From: Agelaius tricolor
Taxonomy: Eukaryota > Chordata > Aves > Passeriformes > Icteridae
Direction of reading: 5' to 3'
DNA: 64,000 nucleotides
Assembly (NCBI GenBank): GCA_023055355.1
Contig: JALJCS010000029.1
Coordinates: 1,054,001-1,118,000 of the forward strand
Shown here: piece by piece, positions 28,701 through 35,060 of the stretch
Position numbering within the stretch: position 1 is the stretch's first letter
How the letters are laid out: each line of letters opens with the position of its first letter
Translations under genes and position numbers: made by a program
Notes under the pieces: model-generated
Told to the model about the DNA's origin: nothing
Databases searched by the model: none
Seen by the model: only the letters and a program-made list of their open reading frames with translations

Positions 28701-30057
28701 TAAACACATTTCAGTTGGTAAAAATTTGCTCACAGAAGTATCCACAGAGGAAGACTTTACCAGGGATTTGGAGGAATGAGAATCAGAGGTTTAGATCCAC
28801 ATATTTTCTAACTGTAGTTGCTTCAGAAATGGTAAACAAACAAAGGTAGAATGACTTGCTAAGAAAATAATAAGTTGCAAAGGTGCAAATGCAGGAAGTG
28901 GGAACAAGGTGGGCATGAAAAGAAGACAGGTCACACAAGTGAGAGCTATGAGAGTTACACAGCCTGAAATATAGCAACGGGTCTATCTGGCCCACTAGAA
29001 AATCCAGGAGCATTACTCATTCAGTTCATCAGAGGAAAGGCCTCAGAGAACTGTGACTGCACCAAGACACTTTTAATAAAGACAAGTTATTCATCCCAGA
29101 ACACACTCACATTGCGGGAAGCGAGGATCTGCTTGAGCAGCCTGTAGAAGTACTGCTGCTGGGCACTCAAGTAGCGCTTGTACTGCGACTTGTAACAGAG
29201 CTGCCGGTACTTCACCACCTCGGGATTGAAGTGTCCATCTGTAACAAAGACAAAACACAAACTGGGTTTTCAACTGCTAGCTGAGATCTTGCCCCAAACC
29301 TGCAGGGAGGCTCACGAGGCTGACTGACCCCGGAAGAGTTTCTGGGCGATGTGCAGTGGATTCCCAAACCGAAAGTTCTCCCCACTGAACAGCGCTGAGA
29401 TGAGTTTGTTCTGATGCTCTCGGTTGTTCTCAGGGAAGTGAGGCAGGAATTTTTTTAGGTGCTCTTGCTGCTCATCTGTCAGGACCTCCTGCCATGTTGA
29501 CAAGCTGACAACCTCAAAGAAGATCTCAGGCTAAAGAAAGCAAGAAACAACAGTGAAGAAAATGCAGCCGTGTTTTTGACAATTTTCTAGCCCTTGATGC
29601 TTTTCAAGTAACACCAGTCATGAGACACTGTTTTATAAGACACAGGAAACAATAGAGCATAAAAATGAAAGGTCAAGAAATTGATACTACTAACAAGAAA
29701 AAAACAAATTCAAAGCTTGCAACAATCTTCTTAAAGGCAATTTTAAAATAATAAGAACATAACAGAATTGATTTAAAAGATATTGTCCTGAGATTAATCA
29801 AACACTTGACACTTTTCCCAAGGCAGTCAAAAACACCTTCCCTTTCCAGTTTGCTCTGTAAGCTCCAAAGAGGGAGTTAAACACATTGTTTATATAGAGA
29901 CTATGATAAGGTGAAGTGTCTCAGCACTACTCACATCCTCCAGGAGGTCCTCAGGCAGACTGACCCGGGTGGTGCCCAGCATGCAGTCCTCCATAATCCG
30001 TGTGCAACTGCCCTCCAGCTCCAGGGGGTCTGTGAGCATGTGATCCAGGGAATCCAT
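13591..30057 (-). CDS. NFRKB: NFRKB (INO80G), INO80 chromatin-remodelling subunit, complete, 25 coding exons
   Basis: Nuclear factor related to kappa-B-binding protein, a metazoan subunit of the nuclear INO80 ATP-dependent remodelling complex; in the family its N-terminal DEUBAD domain binds and inhibits the deubiquitinase UCHL5. Exons in transcript order: 30057-29935, 29530-29329, 29238-29111, 28042-27868, 27705-27604, 27059-26986, 26572-26488, 26256-26076, 25882-25774, 25340-25214, 24200-24135, 23159-23080, 22999-22959, 22534-22474, 21643-21469, 21158-21052, 20600-20477, 20093-20017, 19383-19163, 18658-18382, 17718-17500, 17069-16293, 15439-15333, 14591-14456, 13716-13591. All joins have GT/AG boundaries and matching phase. 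They sum to 3,900 nt, or 1,299 residues plus TGA, the human length as I recall it. Order: DEUBAD (about 40-155), Lys-rich linker, winged-helix region (about 365-500), a second conserved block (about 519-679), then a long Ser/Thr/Pro/Val-rich low-complexity tail. The start MDSLDHM is the family start. Identity is very secure; single junctions could be off by a codon. Confidence 0.96.
14456..14591 (-). CDS. NFRKB: NFRKB coding exon 24 (residues 1213-1258)
   Basis: Encodes [40 protein letters not shown] and GQATQ. Gln-rich, donor GTGAGG. Confidence 0.94.
15333..15439 (-). CDS. NFRKB: NFRKB coding exon 23 (residues 1178-1213)
   Basis: Encodes [20 protein letters not shown] and [15 protein letters not shown]. 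Acceptor CCCCAG, donor GTGAGT, phase 2. Confidence 0.94.
16020..16145 (+). mobile_element. CR1 LINE 3' fragment
   Basis: Matches the avian CR1 tail as remembered: GGCCAGGTTGGATGAGGCTT, CTAGTGGAAGGTG, CCCATGGCAGGGG. Lies in an NFRKB intron, antisense to the gene. Confidence 0.85.
16293..17069 (-). CDS. NFRKB: NFRKB coding exon 22 (residues 919-1177), 777-nt exon
   Basis: The largest exon in the window, exactly 259 codons, phase 0 at both ends. It carries [50 protein letters not shown] and [15 protein letters not shown]. Val/Thr/Ser-rich with short conserved islands. The frame stays open past the donor (GTGAGT) but the next exon is required for the family sequence. Confidence 0.95.
17500..17718 (-). 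CDS. NFRKB: NFRKB coding exon 21 (residues 846-918)
   Basis: Encodes [17 protein letters not shown] and [13 protein letters not shown]. Low-complexity Ser/Thr/Pro tail with the conserved NIIKQ end joining [10 protein letters not shown] in the next exon. Confidence 0.94.
17868..18172 (+). mobile_element. CR1 LINE 3' fragment
   Basis: Contains CCAGGTAACAAATGACAGAA, GAATATTAGGAAATTTCTTT, GGGCAGTGGTGGAGTC and an AATGATTCTGTGATTCTAAG end, typical of CR1. NFRKB intron, antisense. Confidence 0.85.
18382..18658 (-). CDS. NFRKB: NFRKB coding exon 20 (residues 753-845)
   Basis: Encodes [35 protein letters not shown], a QQQQQ run and [17 protein letters not shown]. Ser/Gln-rich disordered tail, donor GTGAGT. 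Confidence 0.94.
18709..19092 (-). mobile_element. CR1 LINE fragment filling an NFRKB intron
   Basis: On the plus strand it starts ATCACAGAATCACTGAGGTT and carries CCTCTGAGATCATCGAGTCC and CTCCTCTTCTCCAGGCTAAA, a reversed CR1 tail. It occupies most of the 504-bp intron between coding exons 19 and 20, in sense orientation. Confidence 0.9.
19163..19383 (-). CDS. NFRKB: NFRKB coding exon 19 (residues 680-753), start of low-complexity tail
   Basis: Encodes [18 protein letters not shown] and [12 protein letters not shown]. Thr/Pro-rich and probably disordered. It ends in phase 2 before GTACTG; the intron that follows is mostly a CR1 element. Confidence 0.93.
20017..20093 (-). CDS. NFRKB: NFRKB coding exon 18 (residues 654-679)
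   Basis: Encodes [18 protein letters not shown] and KPKPPAKM, an Ala/Lys helix. The donor ATG/GTAGAT is the weakest in the gene, so exon-end variation is possible here. Confidence 0.88.
20477..20600 (-). CDS. NFRKB: NFRKB coding exon 17 (residues 613-654)
   Basis: Encodes [36 protein letters not shown] and TEEEF. Strongly conserved. Confidence 0.95.
21052..21158 (-). CDS. NFRKB: NFRKB coding exon 16 (residues 577-612)
   Basis: Encodes [20 protein letters not shown] and [15 protein letters not shown]. It is a winged-helix-like segment continuing into the next exon. Confidence 0.95.
21469..21643 (-). CDS. NFRKB: NFRKB coding exon 15 (residues 519-577)
   Basis: Encodes [39 protein letters not shown] and AYVTILSL. 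As I recall the family this block is almost invariant between mammals and birds. It ends in phase 1 before GTAAGG. Confidence 0.96.
22474..22534 (-). CDS. NFRKB: NFRKB coding exon 14 (residues 498-518)
   Basis: Encodes [20 protein letters not shown]. Acceptor TTTCAG, donor GTAAGA, phase 0. Confidence 0.93.
22959..22999 (-). CDS. NFRKB: NFRKB coding exon 13 (residues 485-498), 41-nt micro-exon
   Basis: A very short exon encoding [14 protein letters not shown]. It is accepted because GAAAATGAAG follows CAATAG and the GT/A split codon joins to the next exon. Confidence 0.9.
23080..23159 (-). CDS. NFRKB: NFRKB coding exon 12 (residues 458-484)
   Basis: Encodes [20 protein letters not shown] and DQTFFK. 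Acceptor TACTAG, donor GTGAGT. It lies near the end of the winged-helix region. Confidence 0.93.
24135..24200 (-). CDS. NFRKB: NFRKB coding exon 11 (residues 436-458)
   Basis: Encodes [20 protein letters not shown] then LV, and ends with one carried G before GTGAGTA. It is part of the winged-helix region. Confidence 0.94.
24482..24580 (-). pseudogene. Decayed duplicate of the NFRKB exon at 25214-25340
   Basis: The core 24502-24575 repeats the acceptor and first half of the real exon: CTTCAG acceptor, LEDKVL codons and the ...GTGCACTAAATAACTGGT stretch. A one-base deletion after the TGG codon shifts the frame to a TAA. A further block of roughly 20 bp is missing between two ACCA repeats. The left part (24482-24501) only loosely resembles the exon's donor end. 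The copy sits in the intron after the real exon, in the same orientation, and is expected to be skipped. Most similar bases were matched by eye. Confidence 0.75.
24743..24980 (-). mobile_element. Old, degraded CR1-like fragment
   Basis: Begins ACCACAGAATAATTCAGTTT on the plus strand and weakly follows a reversed CR1 tail. Low similarity; limits approximate. Confidence 0.45.
25214..25340 (-). CDS. NFRKB: NFRKB coding exon 10 (residues 394-436), winged-helix region
   Basis: Encodes [20 protein letters not shown] and [19 protein letters not shown]. Acceptor TTTTCAG, donor GTAAGA. A decayed copy of this exon lies at about 24482-24580 in the following intron. Confidence 0.94.
25774..25882 (-). 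CDS. NFRKB: NFRKB coding exon 9 (residues 357-393), winged-helix region
   Basis: Encodes [18 protein letters not shown] and [16 protein letters not shown]. It opens the winged-helix-like region known in this family from the human structure. Confidence 0.94.
26076..26256 (-). CDS. NFRKB: NFRKB coding exon 8 (residues 297-357), Lys-rich linker
   Basis: Encodes [20 protein letters not shown] then [15 protein letters not shown], a lysine-rich probable nuclear-localisation segment, and ends SVKEE in phase 2 at GTAAGT. Confidence 0.92.
26488..26572 (-). CDS. NFRKB: NFRKB coding exon 7 (residues 269-297)
   Basis: Encodes [20 protein letters not shown] and AGRKGSLA. The donor is placed at GTCAGT because the next exon needs one carried base (A plus CC gives Thr, then LFDLA). 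Confidence 0.88.
26986..27059 (-). CDS. NFRKB: NFRKB coding exon 6 (residues 244-268)
   Basis: Encodes [20 protein letters not shown] followed by RKRQP, a short charged helix. Acceptor TTGCAG, donor GTAAGA, ending in phase 0. Confidence 0.92.
27604..27705 (-). CDS. NFRKB: NFRKB coding exon 5 (residues 210-244)
   Basis: Too short to stand out as an open frame; found from phase and homology. It encodes a Ser/Pro-rich linker ([14 protein letters not shown]) then LSTLDMKTA, and ends before GTGAGA. It is more divergent from mammals than the neighbouring exons. Confidence 0.88.
27868..28042 (-). CDS. NFRKB: NFRKB coding exon 4 (residues 152-210)
   Basis: Begins [10 protein letters not shown] after CTTTCAG. 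It contains [20 protein letters not shown] followed by DEE and ends in phase 1 at GTAATG. This is a basic helix with a conserved acidic Ser patch at the end of the N-terminal domain. Confidence 0.94.
28447..28601 (+). mobile_element. CR1 LINE 3' fragment
   Basis: Carries GTGGATGCCCCATCCCTGGA, GCCCATGGCAGGGGATAGG and TTCTTCCAACCCAAATCATT. NFRKB intron, antisense. Confidence 0.88.
29111..29238 (-). CDS. NFRKB: NFRKB coding exon 3 (residues 109-151), DEUBAD
   Basis: Acceptor TTACAG, donor GTGAGTG. Encodes [15 protein letters not shown] and [16 protein letters not shown], the helical second half of the DEUBAD domain. Confidence 0.95.
29329..29530 (-). CDS. NFRKB: NFRKB coding exon 2 (residues 42-109), DEUBAD
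   Basis: Begins [17 protein letters not shown] after TTCTTTAG and ends AQKLFR plus one base before GTCAGT. It carries the conserved [15 protein letters not shown] motif and forms the first part of the DEUBAD domain that contacts UCHL5. Confidence 0.95.
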
Positions 30058-30075
30058 CCTCAAGCCCTCCTGCTC
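29935..30075 (-). CDS. NFRKB: NFRKB exon 2, first coding exon (residues 1-41)
   Basis: The acceptor AG lies just upstream of 30075, leaving 18 nt of 5' UTR. The ATG is at 30057-30055 (GAGGATGG context, purine at -3 and G at +4). It encodes [14 protein letters not shown] and ends ...LPEDLLED in phase 0 before GTGAGTA. An open frame continues upstream through a microsatellite but is intronic. Confidence 0.93.
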
Positions 30076-30210
30076 CTGGAAAACGACAGCAAAACCCTCA
30101 AAAAACAAAAATCCCAAACCCAGATACATCCATCCTGATGTGAGGAATGATGGAGGACCCACCTTTGACGGGTGGTTGTTTAAATGGTAGCTATGGAGTG
30201 GGCCTTCAAT

Positions 30211-30312
30211 ATCTGTATGTGTACATATATATGTGTGTGTATTATGTATACACACACATATATATGTATACATATCAAACCCATACATACACACACACAT
30301 ATATATAAAAAA
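30211..30312. repeat. TG/TA microsatellite in NFRKB intron 1
   Basis: Alternating runs of tgtgtg, tatata and cacaca, about 135 bp upstream of the NFRKB coding exon 1 acceptor. In one frame it prolongs the open frame upstream of the NFRKB ATG, but this is intron. Confidence 0.85.
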
Positions 30313-30697
30313 TACACATGGAGAAGCATGGCCATGCCAATGGAGAAGTGCTTTTAGACAGGTAGGTTGGGAAGTACAGCTGACCCATCACACTTTCCTT
30401 CCCACCTGCAGGAACTCTTTTCAACACTGTTAAACACCAGGACAGACTACATTTAAACCCAAAAGGCGGTTTTAGGGTGCAGAAGCGAAGGTCAGGTCTA
30501 AGGTGGGGTTTGTCTCAGGTTGAAGGTGTGACAGGGCCAGGAGCCCCGTCCCCTCCGGCGCGACACAGCCGGACCGCTCTGAGCTGCGAAGAAACGCATA
30601 AAACACGCGAAATAAAGAAAAGGGCAATAAAAACACGCAATAAACCGGGTGGGACAGCGAAGAAAACAGGAAAACAGGTTTATTTCATACCCCTCAC

Positions 30698-30765
30698 GCG
30701 GCCCGGCTGAAGGCGGAAGGCGGCGGCGCTGCCGCGCCTGCGCAAACGCCCCGCCCTGCCGAAGT
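30698..30765 (-). other. NFRKB: Candidate NFRKB 5' UTR first exon
   Basis: Non-coding first exon inferred from the CpG block and a possible donor C/GTGAGG at 30697-30692. The transcription start is not defined by the sequence, so the right edge is a guess. Confidence 0.3.
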
Positions 30766-30776
30766 GCGCATGCGCG
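30765..30776. promoter_or_regulatory. NRF1-type site TGCGCATGCGCG
   Basis: Matches the NRF1 consensus YGCGCAYGCGCR at all 12 positions. It lies in the CpG block and probably close to the NFRKB transcription start. Confidence 0.6.
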
Positions 30777-30800
30777 CGGCCCCGGAGTCACGACAGGCGG

Positions 30801-31789
30801 CGATAGTGCAGTGGCCTACAAGAGGACAAATGTGTAAGTTCCCCTAAAAATACGGTGGAATGCTGAAGCCACCTATCAGTGGCAGAGTTATACGGCTTGG
30901 CTGCAGTCCTGTGCAGTGGATTAGTCATTGAGATGCTGTGGTAATATTACAATGAAGTGTTGAAAGGCTGAATATTTTGAATTTTAATGCCAATTTTCAT
31001 ACAGCAAACGGAGGTTCTTCCTGTCTCTCCGCGCCTTTACCCACTGCCAGCCCCCTCCAAGGACGCACATTAACAGTTTCCAGAATAACACTCATTTAAT
31101 AAAATCTCGACTGGTTAAGGCGCAGGATTGCACGTGACAGTAAGGCAATGTGCTGACAAGCTCTAATCTGTGCCACAACTTGGCACACGAGAAATCAGAG
31201 TGCAGGTCTTACCCAATGAGCAAAAGACAGATTCAGTGCAGAAGTTACAATGGACTCTTCCCTAACTTCTCCCTGTTTTTAACTTGTTCTTTCTTTACAT
31301 TTAGGTGGAGCTTGAGTGACTCGAGTCACATCTTAGTGAGTGATTGGAGTGGATATATCAGGATAGTACCTGAAATCACCCTGGGATGGGGACAGGAGTT
31401 GCTCCTAGAGGGATTTTGTCATGGTTTGCTGATTCAATGGACATCATTCTCAACTCCCTCAGTTTTCAAAGGCTATGCAGCTGATCAGCTAGAAAGAACT
31501 TTTAAACTTTACCTTTTAAATTTAAAAATAGTTTTTAAAATTCCATACTTTGCAAGGGTTTCAATGGAGACACAGGGGCTCCACTCCAGTCCACTCTCCA
31601 CTTATCCTCCCTTGGACTGTGTTGTGGGAGGTCAGAAATTCTGTGATCCATCCAGAGAGCAGCAAATGTATTTTTCCCTGTAACCGCTATACTGTTATCA
31701 TCCCATCTATCCACATTCCACCTCACTCACCCTCCACTGAACACCTTAGCCCAATGAACAGATTAGCCATCGTGAGTAATTAAAAAAAA
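30801..31789. other. Short intergenic space between PRDM10 end and NFRKB promoter
   Basis: About 1 kb with no gene recognised. It starts with a possible plus-strand splice donor (GTAAGT at 30834-30839) beside the CpG promoter and is otherwise AT-rich. Confidence 0.5.
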
Positions 31790-34700
31790 AAAAAAAAGAG
31801 AAACAAACAGATTTATTATTTTCAGGTTGGTTTGGTTTTTTTTTTTTTTTTACACCTGCCAGGCTGCACAAGACTCTGAACACAACAACAGTCACCAAAT
31901 GTACAATAAACATACACAGTTAAATAAGAGATGGGGCCTGAGCAGTCCAAGAGGTGCAAGATCAGGGTGCGCAGGCTGGGATTGTTTTCTTTTTCCTCCA
32001 GGAAAATATAGAATCTGACCCAGAATGCCTCCAAGGGACAGCATCTCCAAACAAAACACAGACCTTCCAGGCAACTGAGAGGACTCTGGATTTACACTTC
32101 TGTGGGATACAACTTAGAGAGATCTTTGGGTTGCTCTGGTTTACAAACAATAATAATACATCCCATTCCTTCTGCACTGCAGAAATGGAGAAAAAAATCC
32201 GTGCAACCTTTGCCATCTGTGCAATCACTGCAGTTCCTTATTTTGGAAGGAAATTCTGTGGTACTTCCATTTTCAGACTTGCTTCTTTCACAGGCAATTC
32301 ATTCAACTCGTGACACTAGGAATTACTTCACCTGGAGTCAGGCCAATAGCCCGAGGGTGCTGCTGCTGCTGCAGGGCAGAGAAACTTTGATGAGGAAAGA
32401 TTTGAGTTCAAAAAGGCCGTTTTAAAATGGTTTTCTGTTTTAAATAGTTTTCACTTTTAAATAACTGGTAAAACTGTCCTCATTCATGGACCGTTCCAAC
32501 AAAGGTGAATAGAGCAAAGTAGTTTTTAAACCCCACATGTGCAAGATCAATAATGGGAACATACCTGATGTTCATCTATTGTCAAACTTTTAAGATTCTT
32601 AAAATTGCTCCTGCAATCCTCTAGTATCCCAGTCTTCCATTTCCAAGTCTGCTATTTTCCTACTACTTGTAGCATTTCTGGCTTGTTAATAATTTAGCAG
32701 CAGCCTGAAATTCTCCCTACTCTCTTCCCACATAAACAACATTGCAAGGCTCAACATTGTAATTCCAAAGTCCTCAGCAACACGAATTCAAGTTACTGGG
32801 CATTGTGGTTGTTTCTCCACATTGCCACAGTGGCTGGGCTGCCAAATCCACAGAACGTAAGGTCACTCACTCATCACTGCACTTGACCAAACGGGAGCTC
32901 TGGTTCATGTTAATTCTACCCGGCTCATTAGTGCCTCAGTATGGTGGTACAGCAAGAGAAGATAAATCCTAGGAAAAAAAGTAATCCACATTTTGGTCAC
33001 TTCAGAGTTACCTCAGAACACTTCTCAGCTGGCCAGTATTGGCCAACTGATTTATCTCAATACTATTTCCATGCCACATTAACAGATATATTAATTACCA
33101 AAGCCATGCCTGCTACAAGGCTTTGCCTACAAGGAACCAGATTTGCTCTTGTGCAGCCTGAGTGTGGAGTTCCCTCATGTCAAAGAGCTTTACCTCCATA
33201 AAACCTGATACCACAATGTGTAGTGCTTACTGACATGGGTAATGCACATCTGAATCCATGGGAATATCTATGGAAGAGTCCCATAATCACACTCAGTGCA
33301 GTACAAGAGAAAACAAATCAAAAAAACTTCTCAAGTTCTTCTGTCTCAAGGACCTCTAAGACACAGCATCCTTCTTTGTGTCTGTTTTATAAATAAATGT
33401 ATCCTGATATGCACAGATGAGTTTTCCAGCATTGAATGGAAATTCAGACATACACAGCATATCCCACCAGGAGTCAATGGAGTTCTAGTCATGTTTTTGC
33501 AACCACCAGAATGCCTTAAACAACCAAGACAACCTGTGAAGAACTAGGTAAGGAAAAACACATTACATGGCCTTAAAGATAAACCTCTTTCCCTTTCTCC
33601 TGGTCCCTAAATGCAACATGAATTCTGTATGTAAGACCAGGCGCATCACATCTGGCAACCCTCATGGATGGCTTTCCATGTCCCATAAATAGTGGTCCAC
33701 TAGCATGTTTCTTGTATGTTTCCCGAGTCCATGGTTGGTTGTATTCTGGAACTGTCGAAAGGAATTACAGTACATTGTTAACAAGGTTATTTGGAAAAAA
33801 AAAAAAAAAAACAACCAACTCTCCATCCAGTCTTGAAGAGGAGAAATATATTTACTTTGAGGTGGCCACAGAGATAGCAACCCTGTGCCTTCAGAGGAGT
33901 GCTCTGTATCCTCATTTTCTCCTTGTACAACTATCTTAGATCACAGCAGAAGCTACTGTGCAGGTTTAGCTGAGCTGCTTTTTTTGTTTTGTTTTGTTTA
34001 TAGGCAAAAAAGCAATTTTCCCTGCAAACACTGGAGGGAAAAGAAGTAACAGTGGCTCTGTACTACCCTTAGGTGCTCCTAGGACTTCAGTCAGTTTGTT
34101 CCAAACAACATGGGTTTAAGACTGTGCTTTTCTTGCTTTCTGAAACTGCTGGGTAAAACAGGGCAGGGCAGACAGCACGTGAACAGTTCTGGGAGGGCTG
34201 GAAAAATAATAATTTAATGGACTGCTTCGGCACATCTTCACAGCTTCATTGTTCAATCCGTCCCCATAAAGGGACACCACGAACCACTGCTTGGCTGCTG
34301 CTGCTCCTTTCTGCAGGCAGTCTGCTCATGTGGCCCAGGGACATTCCCCATCACCTTGGCTGCTAGAAGCCACAGGAAGCAGTTCTGCCATATTCTAACA
34401 ACTTACATGATGCTCTCCTGTTTAATGGCTCCTGTTAAAATATACATACAACAATCTGCCAGGAAGCCTTCAGTTAGGCAGGCTTTTTGCCATACAGCTG
34501 AAATAATATTGTTTGCTGGACACACTTCCAAAAAGGAAAAATAAGGGTCAGCAGACATGCCAAAAATAAAGTCCAGGGCCAGCAGAGGTTTCACTTCTCT
34601 TGTCCTTTTTCTTAAAAGCTGCATCAAAAGCATCCCAGAAGGATTCTGAGGGTATTTCGTGGTCACTGTGAAGTAAACCCTCTTAAAGCATTAACAAGAG

Positions 34701-34823
34701 CTCCAAGGTTTTAGTAGAAGGTAAGTGAGCATATACATTAAAACATATAGAGCCCCAGGGTACCCCCGCATCTGGGCTGTCAGGGAGGTGACAAGGACAA
34801 GCAAATGGCACCATGAGGCTCTT
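31790..34823 (-). other. PRDM10: Probable PRDM10 3' untranslated region
   Basis: About 3 kb downstream of the PRDM10 stop with no coding signal, ending at the first canonical AATAAA on the minus strand (31817-31812). An ATTAAA near 34218-34213 could give a short form. The extent is inferred. Confidence 0.5.
31812..31817 (-). terminator. Candidate PRDM10 polyadenylation signal AATAAA
   Basis: On the minus strand AATAAA is followed within 20 nt by TGTTTGTTT and then a run of 16 T (31797-31782), which fits signal plus U-rich downstream element. It is the first canonical hexamer after the PRDM10 stop. Confidence 0.6.
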
Positions 34824-35060
34824 TCACTCATGCTCTGCTGAGAAAGTCCTGGGTTTGGAGATGTGCACTTCACTCCCGCCACTCCCGTTGGTGGTGGTTG
34901 TGATGATGTACTGGGTGGTTTGCTGCTGGTTGCTCGTCTGGGATTCCAAGGGATCTGTATGGGCTGTGGGCTGGGAAATGCCCACCTGAACCTCACTGGA
35001 GAGTGAAGAGCTTTGTTTACCATCCAGATCAGGCTGACCTTCAGATATCACGTAGTGAGT
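34824..35060 (-). CDS. PRDM10: PRDM10 last coding exon (visible residues 1019-1096 and stop)
   Basis: Encodes [39 protein letters not shown] and [14 protein letters not shown], then TGA at 34826-34824. I recall mammalian proteins ending close to the KP, so the last eight residues may be lineage-specific. Confidence 0.94.
   Translation of the reverse strand, partial: THYVISEGQPDLDGKQSSSLSSEVQVGISQPTAHTDPLESQTSNQQQTTQYIITTTTNGSGGSEVHISKPRTFSAEHE

Larger units (their letters stand above)
30530..30800 (-). promoter_or_regulatory. NFRKB: CpG-rich NFRKB promoter region
   Basis: GC- and CpG-dense block with no TATA box, placed about 0.7 kb upstream of the first NFRKB coding exon. It contains a GC box (CCCCGCCC, 30749-30756), an NRF1-type palindrome (30765-30776) and a second GCGCCTGCGCA near 30734. 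This is a typical housekeeping promoter for a chromatin subunit. Promoter activity is inferred. Confidence 0.75.

Noticed and set aside
30058..30300. Open frame extending the NFRKB start upstream
   Set aside because: The extension is read from a TG/TA microsatellite, and a good acceptor lies 18 nt before the conserved MDSLDHM start.
31780..31852. Poly-A and poly-T tracts as a retrocopy signature
   Set aside because: No processed gene copy lies next to either tract and no flanking target duplication was seen.
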